From assembly GCF_900683735.1 (NCBI RefSeq), contig NZ_LR215979.1, positions 2,170,001-2,234,000 of the forward strand: a DNA stretch of 64,000 nucleotides. Direction: 5' to 3'. Numbering within the stretch: position 1 is the stretch's first letter; every line of letters begins with the position of its first letter. This DNA comes from Fusobacterium ulcerans ATCC 49185. GTDB taxonomy: Bacteria; Fusobacteriota; Fusobacteriia; Fusobacteriales; Fusobacteriaceae. The notes under the pieces are model-generated. The model saw nothing but the letters and a program-made list of their open reading frames with translations. It made no database searches and was not told where the DNA came from. The translations under genes and the position numbers were made by a program. Shown here in pieces: positions 1-8,482 of this stretch.

Positions 1-8
1 TTTTTTGT

Positions 9-37
9 ACCACTCGCTTAGCAAGTGGTTTTTTTAT
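9..37 (+). terminator. Intrinsic terminator of a gene left of the window
   Basis: A short stem (CCACT.GC against GC.AGTGG, loop TTA) is followed by eight Ts on the plus strand. It would end a rightward transcript that starts outside the window and marks the left border of the methyltransferase cassette. Confidence 0.6.
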
Positions 38-46
38 ACAATAAAG

Positions 47-77
47 AAAAAGTCAGAATAAAATTTCTGACTTTTTT
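47..77 (-). terminator. Terminator after the methyltransferase gene
   Basis: A perfect 12-bp stem (AAAAAGTCAGAA/TTCTGACTTTTT) lies directly against the methyltransferase stop codon. A/T tracts on both flanks make it usable in either direction. Confidence 0.75.
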
Positions 78-1515
78 AAAATATTGGAAATAGCATATTA
101 TTAATTTCATAACTATTTATAGTATGGCTATTATTAAACATTTTATAATAATTTTTAAATAATCTTGAATTAAGAAATGAGCATATTTTTTTTGCTTTTT
201 CTAAAGACAGATTCCCATCAGCAGAAGTGATATATGCTAGATTATTATCTATTCCTAAATACTCAGTTTTTAAAGTATTTTTTTTATAAACAGCTGCTTG
301 AATAAAATTTTCACTTTCAAAATCAACATTTTTTCTCAAAATAACATAATTTTCATTTTTAATTAGTTTTCTTTTTGTTTTTTCATTAAAATTTAAGGAA
401 ATTATTTTTCCTTTTCCTTTATTTCCAGTCAAAGGAAAATAATTAATATTATTTTTAGTTATATGCTGAACAAGTAACAAAGGAACTTCTCCTTCAGAAA
501 AAGCTTGTATTTTTTTATCTTCTTTATCAATTCTAAATTGTACAATTTGACCAATTTTAAATTCTAATCCTTGTTCTAATAAAGTTTTATAACCTTTAGT
601 TAATTTCTTTTTATATTTCAACTCTATTTCATTTTTAGGAAAAATAAGAGCATTTGAATTTTTTAAAAATATATCTTTAGTATTTACAATAAAAGAATCA
701 TCTTTTTTTCCATTATAAGATATTTCAATTTTATCTTTCTTTTCATTTATAAAATAAGCAATACATATTTCTTGAAGAACTTCACTTCCAAAAGCCTTAT
801 TTCTTTCATTAAATAGATGTATACTTTCTAATGAAAAATTATTAAAAATAAATTTTCTAAGATTTTCAGTATATTTTCCTCCCAAATAATTTTTAGGTGA
901 AATTAAAATATACTTTCCACTTGGAACAAGTAATTTTAAAGATAGTGCTATAAATAAATGATAAATATTTGGCTGTCCCAATATTAAATCATTAAAATAT
1001 TTATTTTCTTTATCATTTTTATTTATTTTTTTAAAAGGAGGATTTGAAATAATTAAATCAAATTTTGTTATTTCTTTTTTGGTATTAAGATAAGAAAAAA
1101 GATTTTTATCATTTGTTTCCCATACCTCGCCATATAATTCAATAAAATTCTCATTTAGAAGCAAAATATTCATTTCTATTTTATTTAAAGTATTCATTTT
1201 TAAATACTTCATATTTTCTTCTAAAATTTTATAAAGTTCTTTATCCAACTCTATTGCTTCTATGTATACTTTTTTTATATTTTTAAATTCTAATAATATT
1301 TTTTCTATCACAGCAAGGATTAATATTCCTGTTCCAGCTGAAGGTTCAAGAATCTTAATCTCAGTAACTCCATTATAAAAAGATATATCTTTTACCATAA
1401 TTTTAGCTATATCCTTTGGAGTGAAAAACTGAGAAAAAGTTTTTCTATATTCTTTATTTTTAGAATTTAGATAATTACTTGTTTTTTTTTCAAAATATTC
1501 ATAGATTTTTTCCAT
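76..1515 (-). CDS. N6-adenine DNA methyltransferase (Eco57I/TaqI-like class)
   Basis: A 479-residue DNA methyltransferase that probably methylates adenine N6 in a specific sequence. The SAM-binding motif I (EPSAGTGIL, about residues 57-65) and catalytic motif IV (SNPPF, about residues 156-160) are visible in the order typical of gamma-class enzymes. The C-terminal half, with a LLLVQHITKNN stretch, resembles the target-recognition part of Eco57I-type enzymes. No nuclease motif is seen, so it appears to be a modification subunit. It is the last gene of a three-gene minus-strand unit after a DUF262 gene and a HEPN gene. The start is supported by a GGTGGAG ribosome site. Target sequence is unknown. 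Confidence 0.85.
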   Translation of the reverse strand: MEKIYEYFEKKTSNYLNSKNKEYRKTFSQFFTPKDIAKIMVKDISFYNGVTEIKILEPSAGTGILILAVIEKILLEFKNIKKVYIEAIELDKELYKILEENMKYLKMNTLNKIEMNILLLNENFIELYGEVWETNDKNLFSYLNTKKEITKFDLIISNPPFKKINKNDKENKYFNDLILGQPNIYHLFIALSLKLLVPSGKYILISPKNYLGGKYTENLRKFIFNNFSLESIHLFNERNKAFGSEVLQEICIAYFINEKKDKIEISYNGKKDDSFIVNTKDIFLKNSNALIFPKNEIELKYKKKLTKGYKTLLEQGLEFKIGQIVQFRIDKEDKKIQAFSEGEVPLLLVQHITKNNINYFPLTGNKGKGKIISLNFNEKTKRKLIKNENYVILRKNVDFESENFIQAAVYKKNTLKTEYLGIDNNLAYITSADGNLSLEKAKKICSFLNSRLFKNYYKMFNNSHTINSYEINNMLFPIF

Positions 1516-1578
1516 TACTCCACCTTATCTATTTTTTTTTAACGATAGCTATTATAACAAAAAAAGATTGTCTATAGA

Positions 1579-2349
1579 TTATTTTATATCCTCTGTTAAA
1601 TTTTTTAAACTTAAATATATAATAATCATCCACAAAATACAATACTTTCCAAAAAGTTTTGAATCAAAACTTTTACTAATGTAGATATCTTCAAAATTTG
1701 AAAAATCTCCATGTATAAGATTGGTTCTTATATTTTTATATATATATCTAATTTGAGATTTAATTTGATTTATGTTTTTTAACAGTTCGATATCTATTTT
1801 TCTTAAATCTTGATCTATATTTTTATCCTCTAATTCAGTATCTATAATTTCTTGAATTGCTCGTATCTTTTCTTCAATAGTCTCCAAATTAAAAAAAGGC
1901 TGTACTAACATAATATAAATATCTTCTGTACTTTCAAAAGACTTATATTTATCTTTAAAAGATCTCTCTTCTACCAATTCTATAATATTTTCATTTTTAC
2001 ATTTATCTTTATATTCCAAAATATCTTTAAATTCAAAATTTGATATGAACTTACCTTTCTTATAGATAATTGATAATAAAACTTTTAATTCTTTCTCTTT
2101 TCCTTTTTTAGAATAACTCCATACTTTTAAATACTTATTTAAAAAGTCCTTCATATATTTTTCATATAAAGAATTTAAAGAAGCTATTCCTGCAATAATA
2201 ATAAAAGATTTTTCTATATCTTCTTTTACTTCTCTTAATAATTTTAAGTATACATCTACTACTAATATTATTTCAATTATTGAATCTTTAAAATTTTCAT
2301 CAATTATTTTTTCTGTTAATTTTATATTTTCAATTCTCTTGTTCTTCAT
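1579..2349 (-). CDS. HEPN-domain protein, putative RNase effector
   Basis: A 256-residue, lysine- and isoleucine-rich, mostly helical protein. Near the C-terminus (about residues 208-213) it carries RTNLIH, the R-x4-H signature of HEPN ribonucleases, in a helical setting. In architecture and neighbourhood it resembles the MAE_28990/MAE_18760-type HEPN proteins found next to DUF262 genes. Its ATG lies 20 bp inside the end of the DUF262 gene, with an AAGGAG site about 10 nt upstream, so the two are probably translationally coupled. It is inferred to be the toxic or abortive effector of the cassette. The motif and context support the family; the activity is not shown by sequence alone. Confidence 0.65.
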   Translation of the reverse strand: MKNKRIENIKLTEKIIDENFKDSIIEIILVVDVYLKLLREVKEDIEKSFIIIAGIASLNSLYEKYMKDFLNKYLKVWSYSKKGKEKELKVLLSIIYKKGKFISNFEFKDILEYKDKCKNENIIELVEERSFKDKYKSFESTEDIYIMLVQPFFNLETIEEKIRAIQEIIDTELEDKNIDQDLRKIDIELLKNINQIKSQIRYIYKNIRTNLIHGDFSNFEDIYISKSFDSKLFGKYCILWMIIIYLSLKNLTEDIK

Positions 2350-3439
2350 ATTTTAAAATCTCCTTAGCATAATTAATAGATTCAAATATTCTAACTATTG
2401 CTGGTGGATTATTTTTCTTTATTTTTATTTGCCATTCTGCATATGACATAGAAAATTCTTGTTTTAAAAATTTCTCATTTAATAATAAACTTCTTTTTAT
2501 AAAAAATATAGTTGAAGCTATTTCAAAAAAGGCATTTACAAAAAGACCTTTAAATTTTTGTGCTTTTTCATCATATCTTTTAAATCCAAAATCTTTTGTC
2601 ATTTCCATAAAAATTTCAAATTCTTTCAATCCTATCTCTATATATTCTTTATTTCCAATTAAAGTATCTGTATAATAATCTAATAATTCTCTAAAATTTG
2701 TACTTTTATATTTTATTGAATTAACCATATTTTCATCTTCTAAATATTTTTTTATTAATAAAAACATAATAAATAACTCTATATCTTTTCTGTAACTTTT
2801 TTCAGTTTCACTTAAGAAATCAAGTTTTATTTGATTAGAAAAAGCATCTATTATTTTTTTATATAATTCTGTATCAATCTCAGCTATTGTTGCATTTCTA
2901 ATTTCTTGTGGCTCTAAAACTGTTGAAGACTTATTCAATCTTCTAAATAATTTATATTTAATTGATTTATCATTTTTATTACTATCTAAAACTATGAAGT
3001 CTAAGCTTCTTGAAAGAAATGTAAAATCTAAGCCTTGAATCTCAAAATCATACCATTCCTTTCCTTTTAACTCTTCTAAAAATGGTGTTCTAGTTAATTT
3101 ACTTAAATCATATTTTGGAATTATTTCTTCTTTTCTTAAATTTCCTGTAAATTCAAAGATAGTAGCTAATCTTTGCAGTCCATCTAGAACCTCAAATCGT
3201 CCCTCTTCCTGAGATTTATATAAAAATAATGGTGGTATTGGAAATCCCAATAGAATAGATTCAATTAATTCAGATTTTTGTTCATTTTCCCAACGATAAA
3301 ATCTTTGATATACTGGATTTATTATTAATCTTGGTCTTTTAGCTGTATACCATGAAATTAATTCACTTATTGATACACTAAATTTTTCTACATCAACCTG
3401 TTTAGCTGTTCTTTTCCATTCCTCATATAGTTTCTTCAT
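2330..3439 (-). CDS. DUF262 (ParB/Srx-like) defence-type protein
   Basis: A protein of about 369 residues. The N-terminal DUF262 domain shows YQRFYRW, then LDGLQRLATI, matching the conserved (V/L)DGxQRxxT motif of the ParB/sulfiredoxin-like fold, which binds and often hydrolyses nucleotides. DUF262 proteins recur in restriction systems such as GmrSD and in defence islands. The start is placed at 3439 (MKKLYEEW) because GGGAG lies just upstream; an earlier in-frame ATG at 3517 has no ribosome site and overlaps a hairpin. It is the first gene of the DUF262-HEPN-methyltransferase unit. The C-terminal half is helical and unassigned. Confidence 0.75.
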   Translation of the reverse strand: MKKLYEEWKRTAKQVDVEKFSVSISELISWYTAKRPRLIINPVYQRFYRWENEQKSELIESILLGFPIPPLFLYKSQEEGRFEVLDGLQRLATIFEFTGNLRKEEIIPKYDLSKLTRTPFLEELKGKEWYDFEIQGLDFTFLSRSLDFIVLDSNKNDKSIKYKLFRRLNKSSTVLEPQEIRNATIAEIDTELYKKIIDAFSNQIKLDFLSETEKSYRKDIELFIMFLLIKKYLEDENMVNSIKYKSTNFRELLDYYTDTLIGNKEYIEIGLKEFEIFMEMTKDFGFKRYDEKAQKFKGLFVNAFFEIASTIFFIKRSLLLNEKFLKQEFSMSYAEWQIKIKKNNPPAIVRIFESINYAKEILKYEEQEN

Positions 3440-3496
3440 ACTTTTCTCCCTTCTGAATTTAATTATCTCTGCCAATATTATTATTTTTAGTTGGCA

Positions 3497-3527
3497 ATTG
3501 GTAGGCAAGGCTACCAATATTTTTTTT
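3497..3527. terminator. Hairpin at the right edge of the defence cassette
   Basis: An 8-bp perfect stem (ATTGGTAG/CTACCAAT) sits between the rlmD-like gene and the DUF262 gene. The T-tract lies on the plus-strand side only, so it is a better rightward terminator than a leftward one. It may be a border element of the cassette. Confidence 0.4.
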
Positions 3528-3546
3528 ATTACTTCAAACGCTTATT

Positions 3547-4902
3547 TTACTTGATAAATCTTCCCACTACTTCAGTGTGGGCAGTACCTGGAAACATGTC
3601 TACAGGCTGTACTTTTTCAAGAATATACCCTTGTTTGCTTAGTATCTCAGCATCTCTGGCAAAAGTAGATGGATTACAAGAAATATATACTATCTCTCTT
3701 ATATTGCTCTCAGCTACCTTTAATAAACTGCTTTCTTCTATTCCCTTTCTAGGTGGGTCAAAAATAATTGCATCTACCTTTTCTCCTTTTTTTATAAGCT
3801 CAGGAAGTTTATCTTCTACAGCTCCATTTATAAATTCTATATTCTCAATTTTATTTTCTTTAGCTGTTTTTATTCCATCATTAGTTGCTGACTGTACTAA
3901 TTCTATTGCAAATACTTTTCTAGCTTTCTTAGAAAGTATCATTGCAAGAGTACCAGTTCCTGAATAAGCATCTACAACATTTTTATTTTTAAGATCTTTA
4001 AAATAGTTCACTGCTGTATTGTACAGTTTTTTAGTTTGAGGAAGATTTATCTGAAAAAAAGAAAGTGGTGAAATATTAAAACTTATTCCATCTATCTCTT
4101 CTGTTATAGTTTTTTCTCCCCAGATAAATATATTTTTATCTCCCAAGGCAACATTAGTTCTCTTTGGATTTAAAGATATATAAATAGATTTTATCTCTTC
4201 AACTTTATTTTTAAGTTCCATAAGTATGTCTTTGTATCTTTTTTCAACTTTTACTGCATTTATAATAAGTACAAGCATAACTTCATTTTTAGAATTTGTT
4301 CTTACCATTACATTTCTCAATATTCCTTTATGCTCATTCTCATCATATACAGAAACTTTTTCTCTGTTCAATATACTTTTCAGCTCTTTTATTATTTTAT
4401 TTCCAAGTTTTGAATTCAGTATATTCTCTTCTACCTCAAAAACATCATGAGATTTTCTTTTAAAAAATCCGCTTATAATTTCTCCCTTTGATTTTCTGAA
4501 AGGTTCTATTATCTTATTTCTATAATGATATGGATCTTCACTTCCAATTACATCTTCTACAGATACATTTTCTATTTTTCCTATCTTTTTAATAACATCC
4601 TCAACCATAAGCTTTTTATATTTCAACTGAGCATCATATTTAAGCATTCCAAAATCACACCCTTGAAAATCCTCAAAAGATATTTTATTGATGTCTTCTA
4701 CTCTCTCTTCACCTGATGCAATTATCTCTTCAATCAAACCTCTGGCATAAGTCTTTTTAACAGAAATTATTTTTACTTTTAATATATCTCCAGGTACAGA
4801 CATAGGTACAAATACTGCAAAATCATTATAGTATCCTAACCCTTCTCCCCCATTTACTATCTTATCTATCTTGAGTTCAATTATCTCAAACTTTTTTACC
4901 AT
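3547..4902 (-). CDS. rlmD: 23S rRNA (uracil-C5)-methyltransferase, RlmD/RlmCD family
   Basis: A 451-residue TrmA/RumA-family enzyme that methylates C5 of a uridine in 23S rRNA. Residues 1-60 form a TRAM RNA-binding domain. The SAM site is DAYSGTGTLA (about residues 311-320), followed by FDPPRKG and the catalytic-cysteine motif SCNPSTF near the C-terminus. The four-cysteine iron-sulfur site of RlmD is not intact: only one cysteine (QGCDFG) remains where the CxxC cluster would be, so it is probably a clusterless version. The gene lies 18 bp after the ftsL-like gene and is probably co-transcribed. The exact target uridine cannot be told. Confidence 0.85.
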   Translation of the reverse strand: MVKKFEIIELKIDKIVNGGEGLGYYNDFAVFVPMSVPGDILKVKIISVKKTYARGLIEEIIASGEERVEDINKISFEDFQGCDFGMLKYDAQLKYKKLMVEDVIKKIGKIENVSVEDVIGSEDPYHYRNKIIEPFRKSKGEIISGFFKRKSHDVFEVEENILNSKLGNKIIKELKSILNREKVSVYDENEHKGILRNVMVRTNSKNEVMLVLIINAVKVEKRYKDILMELKNKVEEIKSIYISLNPKRTNVALGDKNIFIWGEKTITEEIDGISFNISPLSFFQINLPQTKKLYNTAVNYFKDLKNKNVVDAYSGTGTLAMILSKKARKVFAIELVQSATNDGIKTAKENKIENIEFINGAVEDKLPELIKKGEKVDAIIFDPPRKGIEESSLLKVAESNIREIVYISCNPSTFARDAEILSKQGYILEKVQPVDMFPGTAHTEVVGRFIK

Positions 4903-4920
4903 TTTTCCTCCAAAACAGCA

Positions 4921-5181
4921 TTATTCTTCAATTTGAAAAAATTTTATACTGTTAGATATCTCCATTTTATTCTTAGTTCTCATTTCTTTTCCTATTTTTT
5001 CCAAATCCACTTTAGAATCATATTCTATAATTTTTTTATCCAGATCTTTCTCTACTGTTTCTAAGGTTTTTCTATCAGCATTTATGGCTATTTCGAGCTT
5101 TGATATTTTTATCAAAAACATTCCATGTATGAGCCATACTATAACTATAGTAATAAGTACACTAAAAAAAGTCTTTCTCAC
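4921..5181 (-). CDS. FtsL-like division membrane protein
   Basis: An 86-residue bitopic protein: a short basic N-terminus, one transmembrane helix (about residues 5-24) and a coiled-coil region. It starts 2 bp after the rsmH stop, the classical position of ftsL, a septal scaffold that pairs with FtsB and FtsQ. FtsL sequences diverge strongly, so the assignment rests on size, topology and synteny. No ftsI or mur genes follow here, so the dcw cluster is broken up. Confidence 0.6.
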   Translation of the reverse strand: MRKTFFSVLITIVIVWLIHGMFLIKISKLEIAINADRKTLETVEKDLDKKIIEYDSKVDLEKIGKEMRTKNKMEISNSIKFFQIEE

Positions 5182-5183
5182 TT

Positions 5184-6125
5184 CTACCCTATCCTTTCAA
5201 CTACTCTTAATTTTGAAGAGTGAGCTCTATTATTGAATTCTACTTCATTTCCTTCTGGAATTATAGGCTTCTTAGTTATCAATTTAACTTTAGCCTTACC
5301 TCCACATACACATATAGGTAACCCTGGAGGGCATTTACAGGCAGTTGCCAAATCTTTAAATTTAGTTTTTACCAGTCTGTCTTCAAGAGAATGGAAAGTT
5401 ATTATTCCTAATCTTCCTCCTACTTTTAAAGAATCTACAGCTTTATCTATAGCTTTTTCCAGCACTTCGAGCTCTCTATTTACCTCAATTCTAATAGCTT
5501 GGAATGTTTTTTTAGCAGGGTGTTTTGCTGCTCTTTCTGGGTAAGCTCTTTTTATTATAGCTACAAGCTCTCCTGTCGTTTCTATCTTTTTTATTTCTCT
5601 CGCTTCACAGATAAATTTCGCTATTCTTCTTGAGTTTCTCTCTTCTCCATATTCAAAGAATATTTTCATAAGAGCTTCTTCACTGTACTCATTTACTACT
5701 TCATAAGCAGACAGAGGACTATTCTGATTCATCCTCATATCAAGCTTTGTATCATATCTATATGAGAATCCTCTCTCTGGATCATCCAGCTGTGTAGAAG
5801 ATACTCCAATATCCATAAGTATTCCATCTACTTTATCATAGCCAGCCATATATATAACTGTATCCAGATTTTCAAAGTTATTTTTAAAAACCTGCCATTT
5901 ATTTCCATATTTTTCTAATCTTTTCTTAGCAAAATCTATTGCCTGCTGATCCTGATCTATAGAGATAAGTCTTCCCTTTTCAGAAAGCTCTTTTAATATT
6001 CCTTCAGAATGACCTCCTCCTCCAAGAGTACAGTCAAGATAAATACCATCTTTATTTATAACAAGGTTATCAATACATTCTCTATACAGGACAGGTATAT
6101 GATATTCACTTATAATTTCTTCCAC
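5184..6125 (-). CDS. rsmH: 16S rRNA (cytosine-N4)-methyltransferase RsmH
   Basis: A 313-residue enzyme that makes N4-methylcytidine at 16S position 1402 (E. coli numbering). Recognisable MraW/RsmH signatures are YLDCTLGGGGHS (SAM loop), DIGVSSTQLDDPERGFS, AAKHPAKKTFQAIRIEVN and ITFHSLEDRLVK. The length is normal. It is followed almost without a gap by the ftsL-like gene and preceded by yggT, separated by a terminator-like hairpin. Confidence 0.95.
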   Translation of the reverse strand: MEEIISEYHIPVLYRECIDNLVINKDGIYLDCTLGGGGHSEGILKELSEKGRLISIDQDQQAIDFAKKRLEKYGNKWQVFKNNFENLDTVIYMAGYDKVDGILMDIGVSSTQLDDPERGFSYRYDTKLDMRMNQNSPLSAYEVVNEYSEEALMKIFFEYGEERNSRRIAKFICEAREIKKIETTGELVAIIKRAYPERAAKHPAKKTFQAIRIEVNRELEVLEKAIDKAVDSLKVGGRLGIITFHSLEDRLVKTKFKDLATACKCPPGLPICVCGGKAKVKLITKKPIIPEGNEVEFNNRAHSSKLRVVERIG

Positions 6126-6170
6126 TCTATAATCAACTCCTGTTTTATTATTCTTAAAAATTATAAAATA

Positions 6171-6199
6171 TGGGTGACCAAAAAACTATAAGTCACCCA
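6171..6199 (-). terminator. Hairpin between yggT and rsmH
   Basis: The stem TGGGTGAC/GTCACCCA is followed on the minus strand by TATTTTATAATTTTT. It could partly terminate transcription after yggT. The same TCACCCA/TGGGTGA core recurs in the terminator at about 45.95 kb, and a related one occurs at 51.84 kb. Confidence 0.6.
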
Positions 6200-6206
6200 C
6201 ATCTAA

Positions 6207-6464
6207 TTAAAGCAGTATCATAAAAACTACTCTTCTTACTATTCCAAAAAAGATATATGCAATTATAGGTGCAATATCCAGTCTGAAATTTCCCATTGGC
6301 AGCAACACTCTAAATGGTCTCAAAATAGGCTCAGTCAGATTATAAACCAATTCTGTAAAACCATTTGTTGAACTAGGAGAAAGCCATGAAAGCACTACTC
6401 TTATTAATATAAGAGTATTTATAACTGTTATTAATAAATCAAAAATTCTAATGAACATATACAT
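6207..6464 (-). CDS. YggT family membrane protein
   Basis: An 85-residue protein with two hydrophobic segments (about residues 4-26 and 60-85) and the conserved motif LSWLSPSSTNGF...NLTEPILRPFR...PMGNFRLDIAPI, which defines the YggT family. Members are linked to cell division or envelope organisation in several bacteria, but the molecular role is unclear. It lies 41 bp after pgsA in the same operon. Confidence 0.85.
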   Translation of the reverse strand: MYMFIRIFDLLITVINTLILIRVVLSWLSPSSTNGFTELVYNLTEPILRPFRVLLPMGNFRLDIAPIIAYIFFGIVRRVVFMILL

Positions 6465-6505
6465 AAATAAACACTCCTTTTTCTTTATTAAACATTTATT
6501 CTATT

Positions 6506-7039
6506 CTATTTTGAGTTCATAAAATAATGTTTAGCTTTTGATGTATATTCCCATCCAGACCATAAAGTTAGAATTATTGGTATAAGCATAAGGTAAAAAT
6601 TATACCATTGATTTCCTACTATAATCATTATCAGGATAACTATCATCTGACTTGTTGTCTTATATTTTCCAAGTTTTCCTGCTGGAATAACCTCACCTTT
6701 AGCAGCAGCAAGCATTCTTATTCCACTTATAAGAAATTCTCTTGCTATTACTATTATTGACATCCAAGCTGGAATATATCTCAATTCAACAAAAAGTACC
6801 AAAGCTGATATGACCAGTATCTTGTCTGCCAATGGATCCATAAGTTTTCCAAAATCAGTTACCAGATTATATTTTCTAGCTAGATAACCATCAAAAAAAT
6901 CTGTTAATGAAGCCACTACAAACAATGCAAAAGCTATCATTCTATATACAAAACCTTCAGCATTTGATTCCTGAAGAAAATATATGAAAGGTACAGCCAA
7001 TACTAATCTTATAAAAGTTAACTTATTAGGTAAGTTCAT
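6506..7039 (-). CDS. pgsA: CDP-diacylglycerol-glycerol-3-phosphate 3-phosphatidyltransferase
   Basis: A 177-residue membrane enzyme that joins CDP-diacylglycerol and glycerol-3-phosphate, the committed step to phosphatidylglycerol. The CDP-alcohol phosphatidyltransferase motif DGx2ARx8Gx3Dx3D is complete (from DGYLARKYNL to DPLAD, about residues 49-71). Several hydrophobic helices follow. It starts 29 bp after rimO. The start MNLPNKLTFIRL is typical of the family. Confidence 0.93.
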   Translation of the reverse strand: MNLPNKLTFIRLVLAVPFIYFLQESNAEGFVYRMIAFALFVVASLTDFFDGYLARKYNLVTDFGKLMDPLADKILVISALVLFVELRYIPAWMSIIVIAREFLISGIRMLAAAKGEVIPAGKLGKYKTTSQMIVILIMIIVGNQWYNFYLMLIPIILTLWSGWEYTSKAKHYFMNSK

Positions 7040-7068
7040 AATTTGACATCCTCCATAGAATTTATTAT

Positions 7069-8406
7069 TTACTGCTCATTTTCAACTATTGGCCCTATAA
7101 AATCGTAATCAAAGTTCTGTTCTAATTTAACTCTAACAATTTCTCCAGGTTTTGCTGTTCCATCATTTGTAAGTACTTTTCCATCTATTTCCAGAGCCTG
7201 ACCTTTTGTTCTTCCTTCTAATAAGTACTCACTTTCACTAGAAACACCATCTATCATTACTTCTACAATCTTTCCTAACATATTCCTGTTTTTATTTTCA
7301 GCAATTTTACTTTGAAGATTTGTTATTTCCACCCATCTTTTTTCTTTTATTTCCTCTGGAACTTGATTTTCCATGTCATAAGCTTTTGTATCTTCTTCTC
7401 TTGAATATTTAAAAACTCCTACATAATCAAACTTATATTCCTCTATAAAAGCTTTAAGCTCTTCAAAATTTTCCTCTGTTTCTCCTGGAAAACCAACTAT
7501 AACTGCTGTTCTTATCACTGCATCTGGTATCTCTTTTCTTATTCTGTTAAGTATCCCTTTAATATGATCTCCAGATTTAGCTCTTCCCATCTGTTGAAGT
7601 ATATTATCAGATATATGCTGAACAGGTATATCAAAATATTTACATATTTTTTCTTCATTTTTCATAACATCTATAAGTTCATCAGTAAGAGAATCTGGAA
7701 ACATATAGTAAGTTCTAAGCCATTTTAACCCATCTATTTTCACTAATTCTTTCATCAATCTTGCCAAAGATTTCTCTTTGTACAAATCTATTCCATACTC
7801 AGTAGTTTCTTGAGCTAAAAGGTTAAGTTCCCTCACTCCAGAATCTACAAGTTTATTTGCTTCTTTAAGTATATCTTCTATAGTTCTGCTTCTCAAGCTT
7901 CCTCTTAATTGCGGAATTATACAGTAAGTACATTTTCTGTCACAACCTTCAGCTATTTTTAAATAAGCTGTATGAGAAGCTGTAGTCAAAACCCTATCAG
8001 TTTCAGAATCTGCTAGAAAATCCATTTTAGTACTTTCTACAACTCTTTTATCTGCCAGTACTTCCTCTACTACTTTTTCTATTTTATCAATTTCACCAGT
8101 TCCAATTACAGCATCAACTTCAGGAAGTTCTTTTAATATTTCTCCTGCATATCTTTGTGCTAGGCATCCAGTTACTATTATTTTTTTTAGATTACCATTT
8201 ATTTTTAAATCACTAACCTCTAGGATAGTTTCAATTGATTCTTTCTTTGCATCTCCAATAAAACCGCAAGTATTAACTATTATAATATCTGCTTCCCCTA
8301 ATTCACTAGTTACTTCAAATCCTCTTTTGTTTACTAATATCCCAATAAAATTCTCGCTGTCCACAAGATTTTTGCTGCATCCCAAGCTAATTAAAGCAAA
8401 TTTCAT
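7069..8406 (-). CDS. rimO: Ribosomal protein S12 methylthiotransferase RimO
   Basis: A 445-residue radical-SAM enzyme that adds a methylthio group to the conserved aspartate of ribosomal protein S12. The N-terminal MTTase domain begins with SLGCSKNLVDSE, typical of RimO rather than MiaB. The radical-SAM cluster motif CDRKCTYCIIP is intact and a C-terminal TRAM domain follows. It lies between pnp and pgsA; a strong hairpin separates it from pnp. Confidence 0.95.
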   Translation of the reverse strand: MKFALISLGCSKNLVDSENFIGILVNKRGFEVTSELGEADIIIVNTCGFIGDAKKESIETILEVSDLKINGNLKKIIVTGCLAQRYAGEILKELPEVDAVIGTGEIDKIEKVVEEVLADKRVVESTKMDFLADSETDRVLTTASHTAYLKIAEGCDRKCTYCIIPQLRGSLRSRTIEDILKEANKLVDSGVRELNLLAQETTEYGIDLYKEKSLARLMKELVKIDGLKWLRTYYMFPDSLTDELIDVMKNEEKICKYFDIPVQHISDNILQQMGRAKSGDHIKGILNRIRKEIPDAVIRTAVIVGFPGETEENFEELKAFIEEYKFDYVGVFKYSREEDTKAYDMENQVPEEIKEKRWVEITNLQSKIAENKNRNMLGKIVEVMIDGVSSESEYLLEGRTKGQALEIDGKVLTNDGTAKPGEIVRVKLEQNFDYDFIGPIVENEQ

Positions 8407-8436
8407 TCTTCACCTCATCTAAAATAACTTCATACT

Positions 8437-8472
8437 AAAGAGAACACAGAAAGGTATCTCTGTGTTCTCTTT
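8437..8472 (-). terminator. Strong hairpin between pnp and rimO
   Basis: A 14-bp perfect stem with an 8-nt loop follows pnp. Downstream on the minus strand there is no long T tract, so it may act as a partial terminator or as an mRNA-stability or processing hairpin between pnp and rimO. Confidence 0.65.
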
Positions 8473-8482
8473 GTATAAAGAA

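Noticed and set aside
3491-3967. Plus-strand ORF of 158 codons opposite the rlmD-like gene
   Set aside because: It lies antisense to a conserved enzyme, has no family features and begins in a hairpin; it is a shadow of the real gene.
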